NCBI GenBank assembly: GCA_903865895.1
Contig: CAIPLM010000375.1
Coordinates: forward strand, 1-41,874
Length of the DNA stretch: 41,874 nt
Source of the DNA: an uncultured Rhodospirillales bacterium
GTDB lineage: Bacteria > Pseudomonadota > Alphaproteobacteria > Acetobacterales > Acetobacteraceae
Direction of reading: 5' to 3'
Shown: in pieces, positions 1 to 8,789 of the stretch
How the letters are laid out: every line of letters begins with the position of its first letter
How positions within the stretch are numbered: the first letter of the stretch is position 1
Notes under the pieces: generated by a model
The model's input: the letters and a program-made list of their open reading frames with translations, nothing else
Database searches by the model: none
Told to the model about the DNA's origin: nothing
Position numbers and translations under genes: made by a program

Positions 1-21
1 CGGTAATCTATCCTCGGTCAT
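1..21 (-). CDS. possible 5' end of a gene running off the left edge
   Basis: Only an ATG and six further codons (reading M-T-E-D-R-L-P) are inside the window, so no product can be named. The case for a real start is a GAGGA Shine-Dalgarno-like sequence four to five bases upstream on the minus strand and the absence of any other gene between here and the response regulator stop at position 180. It would be transcribed in the same direction as that regulator, about 160 bases downstream of it. A partner histidine kinase is one possibility, but nothing visible supports it. Confidence 0.3.
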
Positions 22-179
22 CGGGTCCTCGTCGGTTCGGGTTGAAGCTTCGCAACTCCACCTTAGCCACACGATCCGATGGCCACCCCGATCGACACCC
101 TCAAGCCGCTTGAATTTCCACCACCAACGCGGACGCTACCCCGCGCGGTGCGGCAATCCAGCGGCGGGCAAGTGATCCG

Positions 180-836
180 TCAAGGTTGCAGGCCGGTCTC
201 GGCCAAGCGCGCGGCCTTGAGCGCGATCCGCAGGACATCGGGCAGGGAGCGGGTTTCGAACTTCTCCATGATCGACACGCGATGCACCTCAACGGTGCGC
301 AGGCTGATCGCGAGTTCGGCGGCGATCTGCTTATTGGTCTTGCCCGCCACCAGGCAGGCCAGCACCTCCGCCTCCGTGGGCAACAGGCGCTCCATCAAGG
401 CGAGGGCCGCGCGGTTGTCCTGCTCCGGCGCCAGCGCGTCAGCCAGGGATTTGAGCAGGCGCTGTGGCAAATAGGGCTTGTCGAGGAAATCCACCGCGCC
501 GGCGCGCATCGCCCGCACCGCCATGGGGATATTGCCGTGCCCGGTCACGAAAATGGTCGGCACGCTCCATCCCATCGCCCGCAGCTCGGAATAGGCGACG
601 ATGCCATCGACATCATCGGCCAAACGTACATCGACGATCATGGCATCGGCATGGATGGAGCCGATATTCGCCTTCAGCTGGTCAAAGGAGACATAGCCGG
701 CTGCATCGTAGCCCGCGCTCTCCAGGAACATCTCGGTTGCTTCGAGCACTTCGAGGTCGTCATCAACAATGATCACCACGGGCCTCCCTGCTTCGCCAGC
801 CATGTCCCCGGATGGTGTAGCGGGGGTGTCACTCAT
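180..836 (-). CDS. FixJ/NarL-type response regulator
   Basis: 218-residue two-component response regulator that would bind DNA after phosphorylation. Residues about 19-130 form a receiver domain: acidic cluster D25-D26-D27, phospho-acceptor D69 (in IVDVRL), switch threonine T98 in VTGHG and invariant K120 in DFLDKPY. Residues about 150-212 form a LuxR/GerE helix-turn-helix (NKQIAAELAIS, then RTVEVHR). The GHG-N-IPMAV and AGAVDFLDKP stretches are typical of the FixJ/TodT/NodW group. The HTH entry reads LPTEAEVL where the family usually has LTPREREVL, a small departure. No histidine kinase is present in the window, so it is an orphan here or its kinase lies beyond the left edge. The upstream 600 bases are gene-poor and hold a 14-bp palindrome (981-994) that could be a regulatory site. 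Confidence 0.93.
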   Translation of the reverse strand: MSDTPATPSGDMAGEAGRPVVIIVDDDLEVLEATEMFLESAGYDAAGYVSFDQLKANIGSIHADAMIVDVRLADDVDGIVAYSELRAMGWSVPTIFVTGHGNIPMAVRAMRAGAVDFLDKPYLPQRLLKSLADALAPEQDNRAALALMERLLPTEAEVLACLVAGKTNKQIAAELAISLRTVEVHRVSIMEKFETRSLPDVLRIALKAARLAETGLQP

Positions 837-1452
837 TCACCGTCATCCACTCGTCCAATCTATCGCCACCACCGATCTCGCATTGGCTGCGCCCCACTGC
901 CGCACGGCGCATCGTCCCAGCCCCGAGGCCTCCGGGATCATCGAGGGGCGAACAACGGGCAAAATATAGGCAGCACTTATTAATGCGGGCATTAGTAGTA
1001 TGGGCTCGACAGACAGAAGCAGGGTCGCGGATCAGCCGCCACGGGGACGCCAAATCGCGCCGGAGCGACCGGCGCTCCTGCGGGGATACAACTGCGCGAG
1101 AGCGGCAGGCCGGGCGAAAGGATGGCACGGAACACGTCGAAAAGTGCTCAATTATCTGATATATTTCATTTTTTCTCGCCCCGGCAAAGCCCGGATATGC
1201 TGTGGGGGTAGATGCCTGAAGGACTCGCGGCGATCATCAGGCCAGTCGGCGCGCGCGGAATTGGGAATCGGTCTCACGCCAAAGTCATAAAATTTGGCAA
1301 AATATCAAATTCACACACAAATATAATACAATAAATATCACAATATCAACGCGTTAATGCGCATTTTAACTACAGACGCCTGAGATTTGGCGCAACCAAA
1401 TTCCACCGGGCCATCCAAACGTGCCGCCTTTCGGCGCCGGGCAGCGGCCCGA
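837..1452. other. gene-poor, AT-rich gap upstream of the response regulator
   Basis: No convincing gene is seen. A plus-strand open frame at 1000-1290 has no family resemblance, no ribosome binding site and arginine/glycine-rich noise composition. Two stretches (about 1140-1170 and 1288-1372) are strikingly AT-rich against a background near 70 % GC; the second contains runs such as AAATATAATACAATAAATAT. The gap lies between the 3' end of the glycosyltransferase gene and the 5' end of the response regulator gene, so it should hold the regulator's promoter. The AT-rich patch may be foreign DNA or a site for a nucleoid protein of the H-NS/MucR type; this is inference. Confidence 0.5.
981..994. 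promoter_or_regulatory. palindrome TAATGC-GG-GCATTA upstream of the response regulator
   Basis: Perfect 6-bp inverted repeat with a 2-bp centre, about 145 bp upstream of the response regulator start. Size and symmetry suit a dimeric helix-turn-helix regulator, and LuxR/GerE-type proteins such as FixJ bind as dimers, so autoregulation is possible. No consensus site was matched, and short palindromes occur by chance. Confidence 0.3.
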
Positions 1453-2625
1453 TCAGCCGGCGGCTGTGCGCGCGACCGCCTCGGCATATGCCGGGGCGAG
1501 TGCCTCCGGGCGGCGGGCGGCCCGCAGGCGGGCGAGATTCTCCATCCAGGCCGCGCGCTCGCCGGCGATACCGCCGCGCGTCAGGCCACCGATCACCTCG
1601 CCGAGCGCATCCGCGTTTTCCGCGAAATGGCCGATCGGCCCGTATTTGGCGCCGATGGCGTCGAAGGAGCGGTTGCGGATGCTGAATAGCGGTTTCAGCC
1701 CGGCGATCGCGTCGATCACGCTGCCGCTGGCAACGTATTCATAGCTGCGCGGCGGCAAGGGCAGGCAAATCACGTCGCAGGCGGCCAGGGCCGCGAGATA
1801 TTCGGGCCGCGGTTCCGATCGCGCGGCCGGCCGGCGCGCCAGGGCGCTCAGATCCATCGTGCGGGTCTCGCTGCCAGCGATGCCAACCGCGTGAAACTCC
1901 CGATCCGGCGCCGCATAGCGGGTGGCCCAGGCGACGAAACGGTCGAACCCCTTATTGACGCTGGCATGACCGACAAAGCCGATCCGCAGCGGCCCGCCGT
2001 CCGCGGCGACACCATGGTCCGGCAGCCACTCGGTCTCGAGCACCGGATGCTCCAGCGTCTCGATCGCGCCGGCCATGGCGGGCGCCAATTCCTTGACGGC
2101 GTCGGCGATCCCCAGCTCGAGCGCGACCAGCCGCACCCGCTTCGGCAAAGGCCGGCGCATGACGGAGAGCAGGTCGAACATCCGGATCAGCGGATTTCGG
2201 GATCGCCAGTTCACGACGTCGGCGACGTGGTTGTGGATGATCATGTGCAGCGGCGCGGTGCTGGCGGAGGGCCAGCGGGCAGCAAACACGGCATGGAGGT
2301 TGCTGTCCGCGCCGAGCAAGGCGGCGAAACTCAGCTTCTGGCGGCGGATGCTCGGTTGCAGCGATTGCCAGCATTGCCACGCTCCGATCCGTCCGCCGAG
2401 CGGGTTATGCCGCGATAGCCCGAATGGGGTGGCGAGCGGTGCGCAGGCCCGGAAGGTGATGCGGTCATCCCCTGCGAAACGGGGGGCGAGTTGGTCGATA
2501 TGCGCCTGGCGGGCATGGAAGACGATCGGCGCGTCGGGATATGCCGCGCGGAGCATACGCAGATAGCCTTCATTGAAAGGCAAATGCATGAAGGCGTGGC
2601 TGATGCAATCGAAGACGGCGATCAT
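1453..2625 (-). CDS. glycosyltransferase-like protein (GT-B fold, GT4-like)
   Basis: 390 residues. The C-terminal half resembles a GT4 nucleotide-sugar binding domain: LRIGFVGHASVNKGFDRFV at about 213-231 matches the 'G-x-G-x-x-x-x-KG' start of the second Rossmann domain, and the DVICLPLPP...YEYVASGSVIDAIAG stretch at 284-309 resembles the segment that holds the donor-binding Glu/Ser residues. The N-terminal half begins with a beta strand (MIAVFDCIS) and has histidine-rich patches (HMIIHNHVADVV at 127-138). The full E-x7-E signature is not visible, so assignment to a numbered family is uncertain. Its role would be transfer of a sugar to surface polysaccharide or a small acceptor. The ATG at 2623-2625 has only a weak upstream purine stretch. 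The gene stands alone, 124 bp upstream of the end of the sox/ABC operon on the same strand. Confidence 0.7.
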   Translation of the reverse strand: MIAVFDCISHAFMHLPFNEGYLRMLRAAYPDAPIVFHARQAHIDQLAPRFAGDDRITFRACAPLATPFGLSRHNPLGGRIGAWQCWQSLQPSIRRQKLSFAALLGADSNLHAVFAARWPSASTAPLHMIIHNHVADVVNWRSRNPLIRMFDLLSVMRRPLPKRVRLVALELGIADAVKELAPAMAGAIETLEHPVLETEWLPDHGVAADGGPLRIGFVGHASVNKGFDRFVAWATRYAAPDREFHAVGIAGSETRTMDLSALARRPAARSEPRPEYLAALAACDVICLPLPPRSYEYVASGSVIDAIAGLKPLFSIRNRSFDAIGAKYGPIGHFAENADALGEVIGGLTRGGIAGERAAWMENLARLRAARRPEALAPAYAEAVARTAAG

Positions 2626-2703
2626 CGCGATATGTGGTTCCCGAGTCGGCCGCTTCGATTAACACAGTCCCGGGCGAAGGCGACAGTCCGCGCAATCCGG
2701 CAT

Positions 2704-2736
2704 GGCCACCGCGTACACCAATGGCACGCGGTGGCC
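2704..2736 (-). terminator. 10-bp perfect hairpin after the sox-ABC operon
   Basis: GGCCACCGCG at 2704-2713 and its exact complement at 2727-2736 are separated by a 13-base loop, 14 bases after the stop codon of the last operon gene (2750). Position and stability suit a transcription terminator or 3'-end stabilising structure. There is no T-tract after the stem on the minus strand, so it is not a canonical Rho-independent terminator. Confidence 0.5.
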
Positions 2737-2749
2737 CGCCGGTCTCCGG

Positions 2750-4393
2750 TCAGGCCCAGCCCCACTCATGGATGTTCCACGCGCAGTTGACGGTATAGCC
2801 GCTGGTCTTGATGCCGGTCATCTGCTTCTTGGCGAGGTTGCCCTGCACGGTCCCGAGTTGGGCGGCGAAGGGGACTTCCTCGTTGAGGATCTCCTGGATA
2901 CGCCCGTAGGTGACCTTGCGGTCTTCCGGGTTACCCTGGGTGACGCCGAGTTCGAGCAGCCGGTCCACCTCGGCGTTCTCGTACTGCACGTAGTTGGAGC
3001 CGACGCCGCCCTTCACCGGGATCTGCTTGGAATGGCAGCGCGCGGTGTAGTCGGGGTCCATGCCCACGGTGGGCTCCCAGGCGACCAGCAGCGTGTCGAA
3101 CTGGCTTTTGGTGGTGTATTCGCCCCAGACCACGGAGGCCGGCATGTTCTTGATTTCCATCTCGACGCCGATCTTCTTCCAGTTCTGCTGGAACAGCGCC
3201 TGGGTATTCTGCCGCGCCGGCACGCCGGCGGTGGTGGAGCAGGAGAATTTCAGCTTCACGCCGTCCTTCTCGCGAATGCCGTCGGCGCCGATTTTCCAGC
3301 CGGCCTCATCCAGCAGCTTGGCGGCGCCGGTGGGGTCGTTGGTGTAGTCCTTCAGCTTGTTGTTGTAGGCCCAATGGGTCGGCTGCAGGTAAGAGAGGGT
3401 GCGCGGCGTGGTGCCGTAGTACACGTCATCGATCGACTTCTGCATTTCGCAGGCCATGGTGAGGGCCTTGCGCACGCGGGCGTCCTTGAACTGGGGCTTG
3501 CCGCAGTTGAAGTAGATGAACTGCACCCAGGGCTGCGGCACGCTCATCAGCACGCGATCGGGGATGGCGCGCGCCTCGGTCCAGCGGTCATTCGGCACGC
3601 CGGAGAGGCCCATGTAGTCGATTTCGCCGGTCTTGATCTGGCCGTAGAGCACGGTCTGGTCGGGCACGAATTTGTGGATGAACTGCCGCACCTTCGGCGC
3701 GCCGCGATGGTAGTTCGGGTTGCGCTCATAGATCATGTGGCTGCCGGCGACGCGCTGCTTCAGCAGGAACGGCCCGGTGCCGACGGGCATCGCGTTCCAG
3801 GCGGATTTATTGATGTCCGCCTCCTTCGAGAGCAGATGATGCGGCACGATGTGCATGTTCTGCCAGGCCCAGGCGAAGGGGATGAAGGGCTTGGAGAGCT
3901 CCATCTCGATATGCGTGTCGTCGACCACCTTGAAGTTCTTGATGAGGTCGAAGCCCGAGCGGCTGCGGATGGCGATGCCGGGGTTCATGATCGACTGGTA
4001 GGTGAATTCGACGTCCTTGGCGGTGAATTTTTGCCCGTCGGTCCACTTCACGTCCGACCGCAGTTCGACCTTCCAGATCAGCCCGTCCGGCGAAATGCCG
4101 CCGTTTTCCTTGGTCGGCATCTTGGCGGCGAGGTTGGGGAAGAAGGTGCCGTTCTCATCGACGTCCCACAGCGCATCGAACATGCAGACTTCCGGGATGT
4201 TCTCGGTGCCGGCGTTGACCCACAGCAGCGGGTTGAACTGCACCGGCTCCTGCGTCATGCCGAGGATGATGCGGTCCTTGTTGATGGACTGCGCATGGCC
4301 GGTGCGGATGCCGGACGGCAGCACCAGGGGGGCGGCGAGGCCGCCGGCGATTACGCCGCGGCGGGAGAGACGGAAACCACTCGAAGCCGACAT
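2750..4393 (-). CDS. periplasmic peptide/nickel-family substrate-binding protein (module 1)
   Basis: 547-residue extracytoplasmic solute receptor of the SBP_bac_5 (DppA/OppA) family, the specificity component of the ABC importer encoded just upstream. The N-terminus has a twin-arginine signal (LSRRGVIAGG, a hydrophobic stretch, then a GHA-Q cleavage region near residue 35), so it is exported folded by Tat. The rest has the family layout: LWDVDENGTFFPNLA, then WKVELRSDVKWTDGQKFTAKDVEFTYQ, and a late LLVAWEPTVGMDPD. The ATG at 4391-4393 was chosen because AGGAGG lies five bases upstream; an in-frame TTG directly before it is less likely. It is the last gene of the operon, 23 bp after the permease gene, whereas binding protein genes usually come first. 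The substrate cannot be read from sequence; context suggests an N-methylated compound. Confidence 0.93.
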   Translation of the reverse strand: MSASSGFRLSRRGVIAGGLAAPLVLPSGIRTGHAQSINKDRIILGMTQEPVQFNPLLWVNAGTENIPEVCMFDALWDVDENGTFFPNLAAKMPTKENGGISPDGLIWKVELRSDVKWTDGQKFTAKDVEFTYQSIMNPGIAIRSRSGFDLIKNFKVVDDTHIEMELSKPFIPFAWAWQNMHIVPHHLLSKEADINKSAWNAMPVGTGPFLLKQRVAGSHMIYERNPNYHRGAPKVRQFIHKFVPDQTVLYGQIKTGEIDYMGLSGVPNDRWTEARAIPDRVLMSVPQPWVQFIYFNCGKPQFKDARVRKALTMACEMQKSIDDVYYGTTPRTLSYLQPTHWAYNNKLKDYTNDPTGAAKLLDEAGWKIGADGIREKDGVKLKFSCSTTAGVPARQNTQALFQQNWKKIGVEMEIKNMPASVVWGEYTTKSQFDTLLVAWEPTVGMDPDYTARCHSKQIPVKGGVGSNYVQYENAEVDRLLELGVTQGNPEDRKVTYGRIQEILNEEVPFAAQLGTVQGNLAKKQMTGIKTSGYTVNCAWNIHEWGWA

Positions 4394-4416
4394 CAAAGCC
4401 TCCTCTGTTCAGTGTT

Positions 4417-5286
4417 TCAGTTATCCATCCGCAGGCGCGGATCGAGCGCGTCACGCAGCCCGTCGCCCAGGAAGTTGAAGCCCATCACGGTGATGGTGAT
4501 CATGGCACCAGGCAGCACGGCAAGCCAGGGCACGGTGTCGAAATATCCCTGGGCATTGGTGAGCATATTGCCCCAGGAGGCCAGCGGCGGTTGCACGCCG
4601 TAGCCGAGATAGGAGATGTAGCTCTCCGCCAGCACCGCGCTGGCCACCCGCAGCGTGGCGGCTACCAGCAGGGGGGCGACGATGTTGGGCAGCAATTCCC
4701 GAAACATGATGCGCGCCGCCGAGGCGCCGAGAGCGCGGGCGGCGGCGATGAAATCCTGCTCCTTCAGATGCAGGATTTCGGCGCGCACGATGCGCGCCAC
4801 CTCCATCCAGGAGGTGAGGCCGATGATCAGCGCGATCGAGATCAGCGAGGGCGGCACGAAGGCGGCGATCACCAGCAGCAGGAAGATCTGCGGGAAACAC
4901 AGCATGGTATCGACGAAGCGCATCAACAGCGTGTCGATGATGCCGCCGAGATAGCCGGAGGCGAGGCCGATCAGCGCGCCCGTCAGCACGGTGGTGAACA
5001 TCGCCACCAGCCCCACGGTGAGCGAGATGCGGCCGCCATAGAGCAGGCGGGAGAAGGTATCGCGGCCGAGATCGTCAGTGCCGAGCAGGAAGCCCGGACG
5101 GGCGAAGGGGGCGAAGAAGCGGGCCTTGGTATCCAGCAGCAGCGGATCATGCGGCGCGATCCAGGGAGCGAACAGGGCGGCGATGCACAAGGCGGTGACC
5201 GCGATGAAGCCGATCAGCGCGAGGGGATGGCGCGTGAAGCGGCGGACGACGCCCGCACTTTTCGGCCGCGTGAGGGTCGTGCTCAT
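4417..5286 (-). CDS. ABC permease, DppC/OppC type (module 1)
   Basis: 289-residue inner-membrane permease. A basic N-terminal tail (to about residue 20) is followed by a first membrane helix (LALIGFIAVTALCIAALFAPW), the DppC hallmark LGTDDLGRDTFSRLLYGGRISL near residue 70, and a BPD_transp_1 domain with further helices. The EAA loop that contacts the ATPases is visible as EQDFIAAARALGASAARIMFRELLPN. The C-terminus carries the usual NFLGDGLRDALDPRL. It pairs with the DppB-type permease whose stop codon overlaps this start by 4 bp (ATGA), so the two are probably translationally coupled and form the heterodimeric channel. Confidence 0.95.
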   Translation of the reverse strand: MSTTLTRPKSAGVVRRFTRHPLALIGFIAVTALCIAALFAPWIAPHDPLLLDTKARFFAPFARPGFLLGTDDLGRDTFSRLLYGGRISLTVGLVAMFTTVLTGALIGLASGYLGGIIDTLLMRFVDTMLCFPQIFLLLVIAAFVPPSLISIALIIGLTSWMEVARIVRAEILHLKEQDFIAAARALGASAARIMFRELLPNIVAPLLVAATLRVASAVLAESYISYLGYGVQPPLASWGNMLTNAQGYFDTVPWLAVLPGAMITITVMGFNFLGDGLRDALDPRLRMDN

Positions 5287-6236
5287 GACAGCCGCACCCG
5301 CGGATCGAGGGCGGCGATCAGGATGTCGGCAATCAGATTGCCGGCGATGACGAACAGCGCGGTGAACATGATCATGCCCATCAGGATCGGGTATTCCTTC
5401 ATAGTCAGCGCATCGACGAACAGGCGGCCCATGCCGGGCCAGCCAAAGATGGTCTCGGTGACGAGGGCGCCGGAGAACAAGGCGGGCAGTTCGATGCCGA
5501 GCAGCGCGATCAGTGGTTTGAGCGCATTGGGCAGGGCGTGGGACAGCAGCCGCTGCCGGGCGTGCAGCCCCTTGGCCTTGGCGGTGCGCATGTAGTCCTG
5601 ATGCATTACTTCGAGGAAGGCCGAGCGGGTGTAGCGGCTCCAGATCGCGGTGATGACGAGGGCCAGCACCATCACCGGGAGGATCAAATGGCGCAGCGTG
5701 TCGAGCAGATTGCCCTCCTCGCCCAGTTCGTTCATGCCGCCCGAGGGGAGCCATCCGAGTTTCACCGCGAAGAAGTAGATAGCCATCAGCCCGAACCAGA
5801 AGGTGGGGAAGGACAATGCGATCATCGCGCCGGAGGTCGCCAGCATGTCGAACACGGAGTAGCGGCGGATGGCGCCGAGCACGCCGATGGTGCAGCCGAT
5901 GAGGATCGCAAGCGAGAGGGCCGAGCCCATCAGCAGGAAGGTCGCGGGCATGCGTTCCAGGATCACGTCCAACACCGGGCGGCCGCCGAAGAAGGTGTTG
6001 CCCCAATTGCCGGAGAACATGCCGAGCGCCCATTTGAAATACTGCACGTGCACGGGCTGATCGAGGCCGAGCACGATGCGGATGCGCTCGATGTCCTGGT
6101 TGGTGATGGTGGGGTTCAGCGTGTAGACGGCCAGCGGGCCGCCCGGCGCCAGATGCATCAGCGCGAAGGCGATGATGGAAACGCCGACCAGCAGCGGCAC
6201 GGATTGCAGCAGGCGGCGGCCGATATAGGGCAGCAT
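5283..6236 (-). CDS. ABC permease, DppB/OppB type (module 1)
   Basis: 317-residue inner-membrane permease. It starts with the typical DppB pattern: a basic patch (GRRLLQ), a first helix, then LMHLAPGGPLAVY and the 'IRIVLGLDQPVHVQYFKW' segment. The EAA loop is seen as HQDYMRTAKAKGLHARQRLLSHALPNALKP, and ETIFGWPGMGRLFVDA precedes the last helices. It sits 3 bp after the stop of the ATPase gene upstream and overlaps the DppC-type gene by 4 bp. With its partner it forms the transmembrane pore of the module 1 importer. Confidence 0.95.
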   Translation of the reverse strand: MLPYIGRRLLQSVPLLVGVSIIAFALMHLAPGGPLAVYTLNPTITNQDIERIRIVLGLDQPVHVQYFKWALGMFSGNWGNTFFGGRPVLDVILERMPATFLLMGSALSLAILIGCTIGVLGAIRRYSVFDMLATSGAMIALSFPTFWFGLMAIYFFAVKLGWLPSGGMNELGEEGNLLDTLRHLILPVMVLALVITAIWSRYTRSAFLEVMHQDYMRTAKAKGLHARQRLLSHALPNALKPLIALLGIELPALFSGALVTETIFGWPGMGRLFVDALTMKEYPILMGMIMFTALFVIAGNLIADILIAALDPRVRLS

Positions 6237-6239
6237 TCC

Positions 6240-7203
6240 CTAGCCCCCGTGCAAATGGCAGGCGACGACGTGGCCGTCGCCGAGTTGGGTGGGCACCGGC
6301 GCCTCGATCGCGCAGCGCGCCATCGCCCGCGGGCAGCGCGGGTGGAAGGCGCAGCCAGGTGGCGGGTTGGCGGGCGAGGGCACATCGCCGCCGAGGGGCA
6401 CGCGGGCGCGGCGCATGCCGGGCTCCGGCATCGGCACGGCGGCCAGCAGCGCCTCGGTGTAGGGGTGCTTGGGGTTGAAAAACAGCGCCTCGCGCGGGCC
6501 GCTTTCCACCACCCGGCCAAGATACATCACCGCCACCCGGTCGCAGATATGGCTGACCACGCCCAGGTTATGGCTGATGAGGATGTAGGTGAGGCCGAGT
6601 TCGCCCTGCAAGCGCTTGAGCAAATTGAGGATCTGCGCCTGGATCGACACGTCAAGCGCCGAGACCGGTTCATCGCCGATGATCAGGCTCGGCCGCAACG
6701 CCAGCGCCCGGGCGATACCGACGCGTTGGCGCTGGCCGCCGGAGAATTCATGCGGGTAGCGCTGGGCGGCATCTTCGGGCAGGCCGACCAGCCCGAGCAG
6801 GCCGGCCACCCGGTCCTGCAGTTCCTGCCCCTTGGCCACGCCATGGATCTCGAAGGGGGCGGCGAGGATGCGCCCGATCGTCATGCGCGGATTGAGGGAG
6901 GACATCGGGTCCTGGAAGACGATCTGCATGCGGGCCCTGAGCGGCATCATCTCGGCGGCGGGCAGGTTGGTGATGTCCCGTCCCTCGAAGCTTATGCTGC
7001 CCTCAGTCGGCTGGATCAGCCGCAGGATGGACTTGCCGACGGTGGTTTTGCCCGAGCCGCTTTCGCCGACAATGCCGAGCACCTCGCCGGGCGCGACGGC
7101 GAAATCGACGCCGTCGACCGCCTTCACTGTGCCGACGCGGCGGCGCAGCAACTTGGAGAGGACGGGGAAATGGGTCTTGAGCCCGGCGACCTCCAGCAAT
7201 GGC

Positions 7204-7211
<8 letters not shown>
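6240..7211 (-). CDS. ABC ATPase, DppF/OppF type (module 1)
   Basis: 323-residue cytoplasmic ATPase. Motifs in order: Walker [11 protein letters not shown]-loop in [12 protein letters not shown], signature FSGGQRQR, Walker [13 protein letters not shown] and switch histidine in LISHNLG. The C-terminus has the oligopeptide extension with four cysteines (GCAFHPRCP...RC...AC); in some Dpp-type ATPases these ligate a [4Fe-4S] cluster. The start at 7209-7211 (MAEPLLEV) was chosen over an in-frame start 33 bases earlier because it matches the family N-terminus; it overlaps the stop of the DppD-type gene by 8 bp. The other ATPase half is the gene just upstream. Confidence 0.95.
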
Positions 7212-8180
<969 letters not shown>

Positions 8181-8181
<1 letters not shown>

Positions 8182-8789
8182 CAGCTCACCACGTATCCGG
8201 TTTCCTCGGCCGCATGGGTCAGCGATTCCATAAACGACTTGGCGAAGGTGGTGAAGACGATGAGATCGTAGGTGGGACCGGCATCGCGCTGGTGGATGGT
8301 GCAGGCGAGATGGGCGATCTGCGTGCTCGCCACCCGGCCGGGGCCGAAGGCGGCGGGATGCAGGTCCACCCGGCATTCCTTGGCCAGCACCCAGGTTGCG
8401 CGGGCGCCGGAGAGGGTGATGACGCTGCGGCCATGCGTCTGGTCGACCACCGAGCCGGCGTCACCCACCGCGGCCTTCACGGCGCGGGCCAAAGCGCCCT
8501 CGGTGCCACGCGGGGCGATGAGGAACCAGCCGTCGGGCTGAATCCACAGCGCCGCCAGCGCATCACCGCCGGCGGAGCGGCCGGGGGACGGCAGGTCGAA
8601 GCCATAGGCCGCTTTGATGGCGGCGGCGGCATCCTCCGCGCGGCCCTTGCGGGCGAGGAGTTGCACGATATCGACATCGCGCACCGCGAGCCGCACCGGT
8701 TGGCCGCCGGTGGCGCCATGGGCGCCCGGCTTCAACAACGCCGCGACGGCGGCGTGCGGCGCAGAGGTGGGGGGTTCAGACACGGACAC
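8181..8789 (-). CDS. soxG: sarcosine oxidase subunit gamma
   Basis: 202 residues, the usual gamma size for heterotetrameric sarcosine oxidase. The subunit is structurally related to the folate-binding GCV_T domain and packs against the alpha subunit. Visible family features are ALWIQPDGWFLIAPRG (about 114-129), the VVDQTHGRSVITLSGARATWVLAKECRVDLHP segment in the middle and the C-terminal YDLIVFTTFAKSFMESL. The start is a GTG (8787-8789; a second in-frame GTG lies at 8783), overlapping the end of soxA by 8-14 bp. The last base of its stop codon is shared with the next gene's ATG. Identity is supported as much by the soxB-D-A-G order as by the sequence, because gamma subunits are poorly conserved. 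Confidence 0.92.

Noticed and set aside
1000-1290. 96-codon plus-strand frame in the AT-rich gap
   Set aside because: No ribosome binding site, no recognisable domain, Arg/Gly-rich then random; spans AT-rich non-coding sequence.
2702-4603. Long plus-strand open frame of 633 codons opposite the module 1 binding protein
   Set aside because: Antisense shadow of a clear SBP_bac_5 gene; composition is His/Asp/Gly/Val-rich reverse-frame noise, with no family resemblance and no ribosome binding site.
4417-6033. 538-codon version of the DppC-type permease, including an in-frame upstream extension
   Set aside because: The first 249 codons are out-of-frame reading of the DppB-type gene (Arg/His/Pro-rich). 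The true start is the ATG at 5284-5286 in the ATGA overlap.
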